A stretch of DNA of 50,077 nt from Schlegelella_A sp038241255 (GCA_038241255.1 JBBRFW010000017.1:1-50077), one strand, 5' to 3'. Positions 16,020 through 26,108 are shown, counted from the stretch's first letter. Numbers and translations: made by a program. The notes: a model not told the origin generated them from the sequence alone.

Positions 16020-17816
16020 GTGCGACCCACTCCTCGAAAACTCGCCCTGCTGATGTCGCTCGCCGGCCTCGGTCTCTCGCTCGGCGAATCGGCCCAGGCC
16101 AGGAACGCGCCTGAACCAGCACCGCGCGGAACGGCGCCGCTCGGCTTGAGAGACCTGCAGGGCGAGGTCGACGGCAACGCGGCCGACACCGCGACCGCGG
16201 CAACGGCCTTTGCTGAGATTGCCGCCGGCCCGCTGGACGTGACACTGTCGTGGCCAGGCTCGACGCCGGCGCTTTCGGCAGAGGATCGCGCAGCGGTCGC
16301 GCTGGCGATGGTGCTTATGGCCGAGTCACCCCCCTCCGAACTGTCGAGCGCGATGCCGAATTTCGTCGTGTCGGCATGGCCACAGGAGCCCGATCCCGCG
16401 TTCTTGCGCGGTATCCAAAACGTATCCTCGCAAAGCGAACCCACGACGGGGGCCGCGGAGCCCGGCGCGGTGGTGGCGGGCGCGACGCTCGAGCCTTCAG
16501 CGGCGGCCGAGCGGCGGGTTAATCCCGAATCCGCGCTCGCCCCGGGACCTGCTCGGTTCCAAGACACCAAGGCCCCGATCGCGGTCGCGGCCGTCGATCT
16601 TGATCTCAGCGGTTGGGATGCCGCTCGTGCTCGGTTCCAAGACACCGAGACCCCGTTCCCGGTCGCGGCCGTCGATCTTGATCTCAGCGGTTGGGATGCC
16701 GCTGTCCCGCCTCCGACGGCCTCTGACGAGCGTTTTCTCGGTGATGGGTGGGCGCTGGATCTCAACCTCGACCTCAGTCCCGGTCTCGACCTCAACCTCG
16801 ATCTCGCGCCCGAGGTCGACCTGGCGCTCGACCGCCCCCCCGTGTTTCCGGCGACGCGGCTAAAGCCGCTCGGAAGCGCGGCTCGCCCCGACGCTTCCGC
16901 CGTGGTGTGCACGGCCGACGAGCCGCTTCTCCTGCGCGACCTGCCTTTGCCGGCGGCGCGGCCGCTGCAGCTCTCGGCGCCGGTGCAGGCTGCCATCATC
17001 GCTGCGGCGCCACCGCAGGTGCGCCTCGCGCCGGAACCGACTGTCGAAGCGCCGCCCAAGGTCGCCGTCATCGATGCCACCCCCAAGATCGCGCCCACAA
17101 TCGTCGTTGCGTCGCACACGGATCGGGTCCTGCGCAGCCTCGAGGTCATGTTGGGCCACGACGATCCGGCTGCCGCGCATCTGAGTCCCGGGGCCGAAGA
17201 GGTCTTCGTGACTTCGCATGCGGAGAAAGTGCTGCGCACGCTCGCCTCGACGTGCGCCGGCGAACGCGCGGCGCCCGCGGCCGATGATCTGCGGCACCTC
17301 TCGAAGGTCGCCTCGCCCGAGCCCGCCGGGGCGTGTCCTGCGACGGCGACCCTGGCCAAAGCAGTGCGGCCGGCGCGTTCCTCTGCAATCGGCGCTGGTG
17401 CCGTCGCCTTGAGCCAGAGCGACCTCGACAAGGTGCGTGGCGGCTTCGAGACCAGCAACGGCTTGACGATCTCGTTCGGCATCGAACGGGCGGTCTACAT
17501 CAACGGTGCCCTGGTCACGACGACGAGCCTGAACCTCTCCGATCTCGGCAAGATCACCGGTGGCACCGGCGTCGCAGGGGCGGCAGTCGCCGGGTCGAGC
17601 AACCTAACGCTGATCCAGAACGGTCCCGGCAACACGTTCGTGAGCGGTCCGGTCTCGGCCGCGACCGTCGGCACCATCGTCCAGAACACGCTGAACGACC
17701 AGAAGATCCAGAGCGTCACCGCCATCAACGCGACGGTGAACAGCCTGCAGCTCGTCCGGGCGCAAAACTTCCAGTCGACGCTGCGCAGCGCCCTCATCGA
17801 CTCGCTGCGTCGCTGA
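16020..17816 (+). CDS. exported 598-residue protein with two internal double-glycine motifs (putative C39 client)
   Basis: A large exported protein of unknown family. Starting at GTG 16020 gives a good signal peptide (RPTPRK, then LALLMSLAGLGLSL, cut after AQA). TTG 15990 or ATG 16053 are alternatives, and no clear Shine-Dalgarno is present. Residues 30-455 are Pro/Ala/Asp-rich, with a 26-residue tandem repeat at about 178-229 and Leu-Asp alternations (LNLDLSPGLDLNLDL). Near residue 464 is LSQSDLDKVRGG, and near 504 LNLSDLGKITGG. Both fit the bacteriocin-type leader pattern LSxxELxxIxGG. The C-terminal 80 residues have Q/N motifs (LTLIQNGPGNTFV, TIVQNTLNDQKIQ). The likely processing enzyme is encoded immediately upstream. 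Its role as an adaptor or nucleator is inference. Confidence 0.72.
   Translation: MRPTPRKLALLMSLAGLGLSLGESAQARNAPEPAPRGTAPLGLRDLQGEVDGNAADTATAATAFAEIAAGPLDVTLSWPGSTPALSAEDRAAVALAMVLMAESPPSELSSAMPNFVVSAWPQEPDPAFLRGIQNVSSQSEPTTGAAEPGAVVAGATLEPSAAAERRVNPESALAPGPARFQDTKAPIAVAAVDLDLSGWDAARARFQDTETPFPVAAVDLDLSGWDAAVPPPTASDERFLGDGWALDLNLDLSPGLDLNLDLAPEVDLALDRPPVFPATRLKPLGSAARPDASAVVCTADEPLLLRDLPLPAARPLQLSAPVQAAIIAAAPPQVRLAPEPTVEAPPKVAVIDATPKIAPTIVVASHTDRVLRSLEVMLGHDDPAAAHLSPGAEEVFVTSHAEKVLRTLASTCAGERAAPAADDLRHLSKVASPEPAGACPATATLAKAVRPARSSAIGAGAVALSQSDLDKVRGGFETSNGLTISFGIERAVYINGALVTTTSLNLSDLGKITGGTGVAGAAVAGSSNLTLIQNGPGNTFVSGPVSAATVGTIVQNTLNDQKIQSVTAINATVNSLQLVRAQNFQSTLRSALIDSLRR
16551..16706 (+). 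repeat. two tandem copies of a 78-bp coding repeat
   Basis: Copies at 16551-16628 and 16629-16706 are nearly identical (GCTCGGTTCCAAGACACC at the start of each; both end in GGTTGGGATGCCGCT plus three bases). Each encodes a 26-residue unit ARFQDT...VAAVDLDLSGWDA. The high identity indicates a recent duplication or ongoing expansion within the 598-residue protein gene. Confidence 0.85.
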
Positions 17817-17817
17817 C

Positions 17818-19623
<1,806 letters not shown>

Positions 19624-19758
19624 TTGGCGTCGACGATTCTAGGGCGCGACCTGCGCGTGATGCGACGGCGCGCGCGCTCGCACTTCCATCGCCGCCGCCG
19701 CCGCGGTTGCGCGACCACGACCGCCGGCACCACGAGCTCGGCCACTGGCGCCGAGCCG

Positions 19759-20613
19759 CTACATTGCCTTGAAGCGCGGAGCGTGCAGGCGGCTCACCGT
19801 CAGCCGCTCGGCGCGGCCGCGCAAGGCGAGCGTCACCTTGCCAGCGTCGTCGCGATGCGCGGCCGCGATAGCGTCGGCGCGCACCACGGCACCGCGATGG
19901 ATCTGCCAGAACCGCGCCGGGTCCAGGCGCGGCAACAGCTCGCGCAGGGCAACCCGGATCAGGTATTCGCGCGCCGCGGTGACGACGCGGACGTACTTGT
20001 CGGCCGCCTCGAAATAGACGACGTCGTCGATCGACACCAGATGAATGGCGTCGCCGACGCCGGCCTGGATCACGCGCAGCGGCTCGGCGCCGCCCGCCGC
20101 CGGCGCTGCGGGGCCGAGCAGCGCGCGCAGCTGCTCGATGGCACCGGCGAGCGCCGCCTGGCCGGCGCTGCTCGCGGCGCCGGATGCCGCGCTCACCGCG
20201 GCGCCCGCCGACGTGCGCGCCGCCAGCGCGCCGCGCAGCCGCTCGCAGGTGCGTGCCAGGCGCGCGCTCTCGACTGGCTTCAGCACGTAGTCGACGGCCG
20301 CGCGGTCGAACGCCTGCAGCGCGTACTGGTCGTAGGCGGTCACAAAGACGATCAACGGGAACGGGGCTGCGTCGTCGTGCCAGTCCTCCGCGAGCGCCTG
20401 CGCCGCCTCGAGCCCGCTCATTTCGGGCATGCGGATGTCGAGGAAGCAGATTTCGGGACGAAGCGCGAGTGCCTCGTCGACCGCCCTCTGGCCGTCGCCG
20501 ACGACGGCGACCACCGCCAGCTCGGGCCAGAGCGCGGCGAGTTCGGCCTTCAACTGAGCCGCGAGGAGCGGCTCGTCCTCGGCGATCAGCGCGCGCGCCG
20601 TGGTCGCGTTCAT
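19759..20613 (-). CDS. LytTR-family response regulator (AlgR/LytR type)
   Basis: A 284-residue two-component regulator. The receiver domain (1-120) has the acidic pair in ALIAEDEPLL, the phospho-acceptor Asp in ICFLDIRMPEMSG, the Thr in VFVTAYDQYAL and the Lys in YVLKPVE. After an Ala/Ser-rich linker (125-165) comes a LytTR DNA-binding domain (about 180-284) with VVYFEAADKYVRVV, RFWQIHRGAVV and LTVSRLHAPRFKAM. Its ATG overlaps the stop of the kinase gene (ATGA), so the two form a coupled pair. LytTR regulators of this kind often control exopolysaccharide, alginate or virulence genes; the targets here are unknown. Confidence 0.93.
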   Translation of the reverse strand: MNATTARALIAEDEPLLAAQLKAELAALWPELAVVAVVGDGQRAVDEALALRPEICFLDIRMPEMSGLEAAQALAEDWHDDAAPFPLIVFVTAYDQYALQAFDRAAVDYVLKPVESARLARTCERLRGALAARTSAGAAVSAASGAASSAGQAALAGAIEQLRALLGPAAPAAGGAEPLRVIQAGVGDAIHLVSIDDVVYFEAADKYVRVVTAAREYLIRVALRELLPRLDPARFWQIHRGAVVRADAIAAAHRDDAGKVTLALRGRAERLTVSRLHAPRFKAM

Positions 20614-21746
20614 CGTGCCTCCTTGGCCGCGCCGGGCGAGTCGAACGCCAGCGGCAGCCGCACCGTGGCGAGCATGCCGCCTTCGGCGTCTGCGGCGGGC
20701 GCCAGCTCGAACGACGCCGCCGCGCCGTAGAGCGTGGCCAGGCGATCGCGGACGAGGCCGAGGCCGAAGCCGGCGCCGCCCGCCGAAGGCAGCACGTCGC
20801 TCGCGCCGGCGCCGGTGTCGCGGACGCGCACCACCAGCAACGTGCCTTCGCGCGTCGCGGCGATGCCGATGCGGCCGCCTTCGCGCTGGGGCTCGAGGCC
20901 GTGGCGAATGCTGTTCTCGACCAGCGGCTGCAGCAGCAGGGGCGGGATCTGCGCGCCGGCAAGGTCCGCGGGCAGCGTGAGGCAAGTCGCCAGGCGCGCG
21001 CCCATCCGGACTTCCATGAGGCCGAGGTAGTCGCGCAGCCGGTCAAACTCGGCGGCGAGCGTCTGCGCGCCGCTGCGCGACCCCGCGAGCGACGCGCGCA
21101 GGAACGCGATCAGGCGATCGAGCATCACCTGCGCGCGCGCCGGATCGACCGCGATCAGCGCCCGCAGATTGGCGAGCGTGTTGAACAGCATGTGCGGCTC
21201 GAGCTGCGACTCAAGCAGCTTCAGCTGCTGCTCGGCCGCCTGCCGCTGGGCACGCTCGACATCGGCGCGCTGCATCGCGATCAGCTCGCGCGACTGGAAG
21301 AAATAGGTGATCGCAACCGACGGCACAAGCGCCATCACGAGAAGCGAGAGCGTGCGGCGCAGGTCGGCGTTGAACGGGCCCGGCAGGTTCCCGCCGGTCA
21401 GCGCGTTGGCGATCTCGTTGCCGATCGCGTAGCCGAGGACGCCGCCGACCGCCACGATGACGAGCATCCACAACCAGCCCGGCCACTGGCCGGCTCCCGA
21501 CGCGGTGCCAGCGACGAAGGACGGCTGGCGCGAGACGACGAGCGCGCGCCCGAGGTCGATCAGCAGCCAGCACATGGTCGAGATGCAGATCGAATAGACC
21601 AGCGTCACGGCGAACGACTGATGGAACGTCGCCCAGAGGCAGACCGCGATCAGCAGGGCGGCGCCCTGGGTGCCAACGCCGCGCATCGCGAAGCGACGCC
21701 AGAGCTCGCGCCGCGGAAGCTCGAGCGATCGCTGCAACGGGGCCAT
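20610..21746 (-). CDS. LytS/YehU-type sensor histidine kinase (AlgZ-like)
   Basis: A 378-residue membrane kinase partnered with the LytTR regulator. Four hydrophobic segments lie in the first 160 residues (around GAALLIAVCLWATF, LVYSICISTMCWLLI, WLWMLVIVAVGGVLGY and LLVMALVPSVAITYFF). A short coiled linker leads to the His_kinase domain with the phospho-accepting His in LEPHMLFNTLANLRALI. The ATP-binding N-box is LLQPLVENSIRHGLEP and the G-box region is GAGFGLGLVRDRLATLYG. No periplasmic sensor domain is evident, so the signal is probably sensed in the membrane. The start at 21746 gives a short cytoplasmic N-terminus; longer frame readings overlap the divergent peptidase gene. Confidence 0.92.
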   Translation of the reverse strand: MAPLQRSLELPRRELWRRFAMRGVGTQGAALLIAVCLWATFHQSFAVTLVYSICISTMCWLLIDLGRALVVSRQPSFVAGTASGAGQWPGWLWMLVIVAVGGVLGYAIGNEIANALTGGNLPGPFNADLRRTLSLLVMALVPSVAITYFFQSRELIAMQRADVERAQRQAAEQQLKLLESQLEPHMLFNTLANLRALIAVDPARAQVMLDRLIAFLRASLAGSRSGAQTLAAEFDRLRDYLGLMEVRMGARLATCLTLPADLAGAQIPPLLLQPLVENSIRHGLEPQREGGRIGIAATREGTLLVVRVRDTGAGASDVLPSAGGAGFGLGLVRDRLATLYGAAASFELAPAADAEGGMLATVRLPLAFDSPGAAKEAR

Positions 21747-21930
21747 GGCGCGATTCTGGGTGAGCGGCGCGAGCCGGGTCTGCGCTTGCGACGAGCTGCT
21801 CGACGCTGGCGCGAAGCGGTACCCGGCCGGCGCCGCCGAAGCACTGCCTCGCACACAGCTCGTCACGCGCGGGCACGGTACCGCCGCTATATTGGCCGCA
21901 GCCGCGACACTCGCGCGGAGGAGAATGCGG

Positions 21931-23751
21931 ATGACGGGGTTCGATCGATGGGCGCGCAGCGCGGCGATGCTCGCGCTGGCCGCCGCGGCGCTGCTGAGCG
22001 CATGCGCATCGCGGCCGCTCCCGAACTCGGCGCCGGTGGTCGTGCTCGCGCCGAGCCCGACACAGGCGCCTCGCCCGGCGCCGGCGCCGCCCGCCGCGGC
22101 GAGCGCTGCCGCGCGCAACGGTGCCGCGCGCGACCCGTCGCCGGCTGCGACCGCGATGCCCGTGCGTCCGGCGCCGCCGGTCGTCCTCGTCCCCTTGCCC
22201 GAGCCGGCCGTGCCCGCCGCGGTGGCGGCGCACTTTCCCGAGCCGGCGGTGACCTTCGCGACGCCGGCGTTCCAGCCGGGCCGCACAGCGTTCACGAGCA
22301 ACGAGGAGCTCGGCGCGATCGTGCACGTCCTTGAACGCAACGCGCCGATCGGCGAGCACGCCGGCGGCATCGCCGTGCTTCCGCTCGGCACCTCGCAAGG
22401 CGGCGTGCCGATCGAGGCGCTGGCCTTCACGCGGGCACCCGATGTGGTCGTCGCGGCTCCAGGTGTCGCCGGCGCGGCCTCGCGCCGGCCGACCGTCGTC
22501 ATCGTCGCCGCCCAGCACGGCGACGAGCCCGCGGGCACCGAAGCGCTGATCGTCGTCGCCCAGGAGCTTGCCGCGGGCCGGCTCGCCAGCGTGCTCGACA
22601 AGGTCGACGTCGTGCTCCTGCCGCGCGCCAACCCCGACGGCGCGGCGGTGTTCGTTCGCGGCGCGACCGACGGCACCGACATCAACCGCGATCACCTCCT
22701 GCTCCAGACGCCGGAGGCGCGCGCCATCGCGGAGCTGCTCGTCCAGCTCGCGCCGCTCGTCGTCCTCGACTTGCACGAATACCCGGTCGGCGGCGCGTTC
22801 ACCGCCCGCTTCGGCGGCGTGCAGCGATTCGACGCCTTGCTGCAGTACGCGACGACCGCAAACATGGCGCCCTTCGTCACCAAGGCGGCCGAGGAGTGGT
22901 TCCGTCAGCCGCTCGTCGCCAGCTTGCGCGGCGCCGGCCTCAGCAGCGACTGGTACGCGACCGTCGCCGCCGACTCGGCCGAGCCCCGGCTGACGATGGG
23001 CAGCATCGGGCCTCAGGTCGGCCGCAACGCCGCTGGCCTGCGAAACGCCGTCAGCCTGCTCGTCGAGACGCGCGGCGGCGGTCTGGGCCGCATCGACTTG
23101 AAGCGCCGTGTCCAGGCGCAGGTGGTCGCGGTCACGAGCGTCCTCGCCAGCGCCGCGAAGCACGCCGACGACCTGGCCAAGGTGCGCCAGTTCGTCGACC
23201 GCGAGGTCGCGGCGATGGCCTGTCAGGGGCAGGTCGTCGTCGAGGCGGCGCCGACGCCAAGCGAGTACGCTTACTCGACGATCGACATCGGCAGCGGCGA
23301 GGTGCGCCGCCTCACCGTGGCCTGGGACTCGGCGCTGCAGCTGCGCACGCTGAAGAGCCGGCCGCGGCCGTGCGGCTACTGGCTGGCGGCGAGCGAAGGC
23401 GACGCGGTGCGGCGCCTGCGCCTGCTCGGCGTCGAGGTACAGCAGCTCGAGGAGATCGGCGAGCTGCGCGGCGAGGGCTACCGCCTGGTCGCGCGCGAGC
23501 CGATCCCGGGGGACGACGCGACCCATGCCGGCGCGTCCCGGCGCCTGCACGTGCAGATGCAGCCGGCGCTGCTCGACCTCCCGGCCGGCAGCTTCTACAT
23601 CTCGCTCGAGCAGCCGCTCGCCCATCTCGCCGTCGCCGCGCTCGAGCCCGAAGCGCCGGCGAGCTTCGCCGCCAACGGCCTCATCGCCGACGTCGCCGCA
23701 GAAGCGCGTATTCTTCTGCGGCCCGCGATGCGGATGACAGCGGTGCCCTAG
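21931..23751 (+). CDS. M14-family zinc metallopeptidase lipoprotein
   Basis: A 606-residue exported lipoprotein: hydrophobic leader and lipobox LLSAC with Cys near residue 25, then a Pro/Ala-rich linker to about residue 90. The zinc carboxypeptidase (M14) domain spans about 120-430. Zinc ligands His and Glu are in AAQHGDEPAGTEAL, the third His is in VLDLHEYPVGG, the substrate-binding region is ANPDGAAVF and DINRDHL, and the catalytic Glu is in LVETRGGG. About 170 residues at the C-terminus form an additional domain of unknown role. ATG 21931 is preferred over 21925 because AGGAG at 21919-21923 is then seven bases away. It is divergent from the kinase gene. It probably trims peptides or peptidoglycan in the periplasm. 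Confidence 0.85.
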   Translation: MTGFDRWARSAAMLALAAAALLSACASRPLPNSAPVVVLAPSPTQAPRPAPAPPAAASAAARNGAARDPSPAATAMPVRPAPPVVLVPLPEPAVPAAVAAHFPEPAVTFATPAFQPGRTAFTSNEELGAIVHVLERNAPIGEHAGGIAVLPLGTSQGGVPIEALAFTRAPDVVVAAPGVAGAASRRPTVVIVAAQHGDEPAGTEALIVVAQELAAGRLASVLDKVDVVLLPRANPDGAAVFVRGATDGTDINRDHLLLQTPEARAIAELLVQLAPLVVLDLHEYPVGGAFTARFGGVQRFDALLQYATTANMAPFVTKAAEEWFRQPLVASLRGAGLSSDWYATVAADSAEPRLTMGSIGPQVGRNAAGLRNAVSLLVETRGGGLGRIDLKRRVQAQVVAVTSVLASAAKHADDLAKVRQFVDREVAAMACQGQVVVEAAPTPSEYAYSTIDIGSGEVRRLTVAWDSALQLRTLKSRPRPCGYWLAASEGDAVRRLRLLGVEVQQLEEIGELRGEGYRLVAREPIPGDDATHAGASRRLHVQMQPALLDLPAGSFYISLEQPLAHLAVAALEPEAPASFAANGLIADVAAEARILLRPAMRMTAVP

Positions 23752-23819
23752 CCACGCCCTCGATGTAAGGAGCAGTGCGGACAGGGCGACAGGTCAGCAC
23801 AACCAGGGAGAGCCTTCGC

Positions 23820-24689
23820 ATGGACACGGAAGCGAGCGTGCCGGCCGCGACGACGGAAGCCGCCGCCGGCGCGGCCCGGAGCATCTACCGCCACCGCCTG
23901 CCGGTGCGGCTGATGCACTGGATCAACGTCGTCTGCATGGCGGTCCTGCTCGGCAGCGGCCTCAACATCTTCAACGCGCATCCGACGCTCTACTGGGGCC
24001 ACGACTCGGTGACAGGGACGCCGTGGCTCTCGATCCGCGGCGAGAACACGCCCGCCGGCCCGGTCGGCAAGACGCGGCTCGGCAGGACCGATTTCGACAC
24101 CACCGGCGTGCTCGGCGTCTCCAGGGTCAACGGCAACGTGACCGCGCGCGGCTTCCCGAGCTGGGTGACGATCCCCGGGCCGCAGTGGCTGGCGATGGCG
24201 CGCCACTGGCACCTGTTCTTCGCCTGGCTCTTCGTCGTCAACGGCATCGCCTACATGCTCTACACCGTCTTCAGCCGCCACTTGGTGCGCGACCTGGTGC
24301 CGACGAAGGACGAGCTCGGGAACATCGGGCGCTCGATCGTCGACCACGTCAAGTTCAAGCACCCCACGGGCGCTGCGGCGACGCGCTACAACGTCCTGCA
24401 GAGCCTCACCTACCTGATCGTGATCTTCGTCCTGCTGCCGCTGATCGTGCTGGCGGGGATGGCCCTATCGCCGCGCATCGACACGGTCTTCACCGGCTGG
24501 GTCGACCTGCTCGGCGGCCGCCAATCGGCGCGCTCGCTCCATTTCCTGGCCGCCGCCGGGCTGCTGTTGTTCGTCTTCATCCACGTCTTCGAGGTCATCG
24601 TCGCCGGCGTCTGGAACGAGATGCGCTCGATGATCACGGGCTGGTACCGGGTGCCGCCCGACCACCCGACTGGGGAGGTTCGCCCATGA
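23820..24689 (+). CDS. cytochrome b561-type di-heme membrane subunit
   Basis: A 289-residue inner-membrane electron carrier of the cytochrome b561/thiosulfate reductase b-subunit type. Four membrane segments with candidate heme-ligand histidines are visible: LMHWINVVCMAVLLGSGL, RHWHLFFAWLFVV, SLTYLIVIFVLLPLIV and SLHFLAAAGLLLFVFIHVFEV. The loop after the first segment is long (about residues 50-115). The stop overlaps the ATG of the molybdopterin oxidoreductase gene (ATGA), so the two probably form one quinone-linked enzyme complex. GGGAG precedes the ATG by about ten bases; a GTG at 23775 with AAGGAG is a possible but less likely earlier start. Confidence 0.88.
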   Translation: MDTEASVPAATTEAAAGAARSIYRHRLPVRLMHWINVVCMAVLLGSGLNIFNAHPTLYWGHDSVTGTPWLSIRGENTPAGPVGKTRLGRTDFDTTGVLGVSRVNGNVTARGFPSWVTIPGPQWLAMARHWHLFFAWLFVVNGIAYMLYTVFSRHLVRDLVPTKDELGNIGRSIVDHVKFKHPTGAAATRYNVLQSLTYLIVIFVLLPLIVLAGMALSPRIDTVFTGWVDLLGGRQSARSLHFLAAAGLLLFVFIHVFEVIVAGVWNEMRSMITGWYRVPPDHPTGEVRP

Positions 24690-25492
24690 GTAAGACCTTC
24701 ACCCTCATGCGCACGCGCCAGCGCGACCGTCGACGTGTCTTGCGCGGCGCCTTCGCGGCAGCAGGCGCCGCCGTGCTGTCCGGCTGCGACAGGCTGTCGA
24801 ACAACGAGGCCTTCGTCGACAAGCTGAAGAGCGCGCAGCGCCTCAGCCACGCGGCGGCGGCCGTGGTCGCGCCGCGCAAGGCGATGGCTCAGGAGTTCAC
24901 CGCCGCCGACGTCGCACCCGTCTTCCGCAGCAACGGCACGCTCAACCCCGGTGACGGCGACTACGTGGCTTTGCGGGAAGCCGGCTTCGCGGGCTACAAG
25001 CTGAGCGTCGCCGGCCTCGTCGACAAGCCCGCCGAGTTCACGCTCGACCAGCTCAAGGCGATGCCGGCGCGCACCCAGATCACGCGCCACGATTGCGTCG
25101 AGGGCTGGAGCTGCATCGGCAAGTGGAAGGGCGTGCAGCTCGGCGCGATTCTCGACCAGGTGCAGCCCAGGCCGGAGGCGAAGTTCGTCCTCTTCCGCTG
25201 CTACGACTCGATGGACGGCCCTGCGCTCGACGGCCACGATTCGCGCTACTACGAGAGCATCGACCTCGAGGACGCCCGCCACGTGCAGACGATCCTTGCT
25301 TACGAGCTCAACGACAAGCCGCTGCCGATCAGCAACGGGGCGCCGCTGCGTTGCCGCGTCGAGCGCCAGCTCGGCTACAAGCAGGCCAAGTACATCCGCG
25401 CCATCGAGCTGGTCGAGAGCTTTGCCCAGATCCGTGGCGGCAAGGGGGGCTACTGGGAGGACGAAGGCTACGAGTGGTACGGCGGCATCTGA
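24686..25492 (+). CDS. molybdopterin-dependent oxidoreductase (sulfite oxidase fold), Tat-exported
   Basis: A 268-residue protein of the sulfite oxidase/YedY superfamily. The N-terminus has a Tat-type motif (DRRRVLRGAF), a hydrophobic stretch and a lipobox-like VLSGC, so it is exported folded with its cofactor and may be lipid-anchored. The molybdenum-ligand Cys lies in HDCVEGWSCIGKWKGV; two Cys are present and the first matches the family position. Further landmarks are LFRCYDSMDG, LDGHDSRYYESI, LAYELNDKPLPISNGAPLR and ERQLGYKQAKYIRAIELV. It is coupled to the cytochrome b gene (ATGA), which would pass electrons to or from quinone. Substrate unknown; methionine sulfoxide or sulfite-type chemistry are candidates by family. 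Confidence 0.88.
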   Translation: MSKTFTLMRTRQRDRRRVLRGAFAAAGAAVLSGCDRLSNNEAFVDKLKSAQRLSHAAAAVVAPRKAMAQEFTAADVAPVFRSNGTLNPGDGDYVALREAGFAGYKLSVAGLVDKPAEFTLDQLKAMPARTQITRHDCVEGWSCIGKWKGVQLGAILDQVQPRPEAKFVLFRCYDSMDGPALDGHDSRYYESIDLEDARHVQTILAYELNDKPLPISNGAPLRCRVERQLGYKQAKYIRAIELVESFAQIRGGKGGYWEDEGYEWYGGI

Positions 25493-25494
25493 CG

Positions 25495-25886
25495 CGGCGC
25501 GTGCCCTGCGCCGCTTCGAGCCGCCGATGATGGAGCCGAGCGGCCGCGGCTGATCTCGCGGCCGACGCTCGAGCCGATCGAGCGCATCGTCGATCGAGCC
25601 GCGGATTCGAGGCCCTCGTGTTTTGCGGCCGCGCGGGCCAGGCGAGCCGAAGAGCAGGTTCCTCAGCCGCACGACGAGCTCGATGCGCTCGAACAGCACC
25701 TCCGGCGCCTCTTCAAAGAGCAGGTGCGCTTCGTCGAAGAGGAAGACGAGCTTGGGCTTGTCGAGCTCACCGTTCGGGTAGCCGCTCATAGAGCTCCGAG
25801 AGCACCCAGAGCGAGAAGGTCGCGTACAGGCGCGGGCTGGTCAGCAGCTTGTCGGCGACGAGGAGGCTGACGGCGCCCTGACTGCG
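25495..25886 (-). pseudogene. remnant of a DUF853/YjgR (HerA-like) ATPase gene
   Basis: Three fragments of the DUF853 ATPase family are readable on the minus strand in different frames. Near 25882-25773 is ADKLLTSPRLYATFSLWV, continuing to LSELYERLPE. A frameshift near 25772 follows. From 25775 to about 25665 comes ELDKPKLVFLFDEAHLLF, continuing to ERIELVVRL and including the Walker B-like DEAHLL. After a large internal deletion the C-terminal tail RSIGSSVGREISRG is readable near 25600-25530. Walker A and the whole N-terminal half are missing. It sits between the oxidoreductase and yebC, in a 616-base stretch with no intact gene. The rest of that stretch (25887-26108) shows only the yebC leader. 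Confidence 0.72.
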
Positions 25887-26108
25887 CCCGTGGGCGCGTC
25901 GCTCGAGGCGCGAAGCCCGAGGCCCGAGCTCGCGTCGACAGGTGGGCCCGGTGCCCCCAACCTGCGCGCGCCCGCCGCCCGGACCACGTCACCCCCTCAG
26001 ATCCTCGACCGCCAGCTGCGGCCGCGCTGGCCGCGCGGCCGCGGCCCCCTAAAATCGCCCGCTCCGACAAGAGCGCCGCCGCCGAGAAGGCGCAGCAACG
26101 AACACGAC

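Noticed and set aside
12891..17816. Direct assignment of the cluster as fapABCDEF
   Set aside because: The C39 and barrel proteins fit, but the subunit repeats and Cys-x2-Cys features of FapB/FapC are not seen, so gene symbols were withheld.
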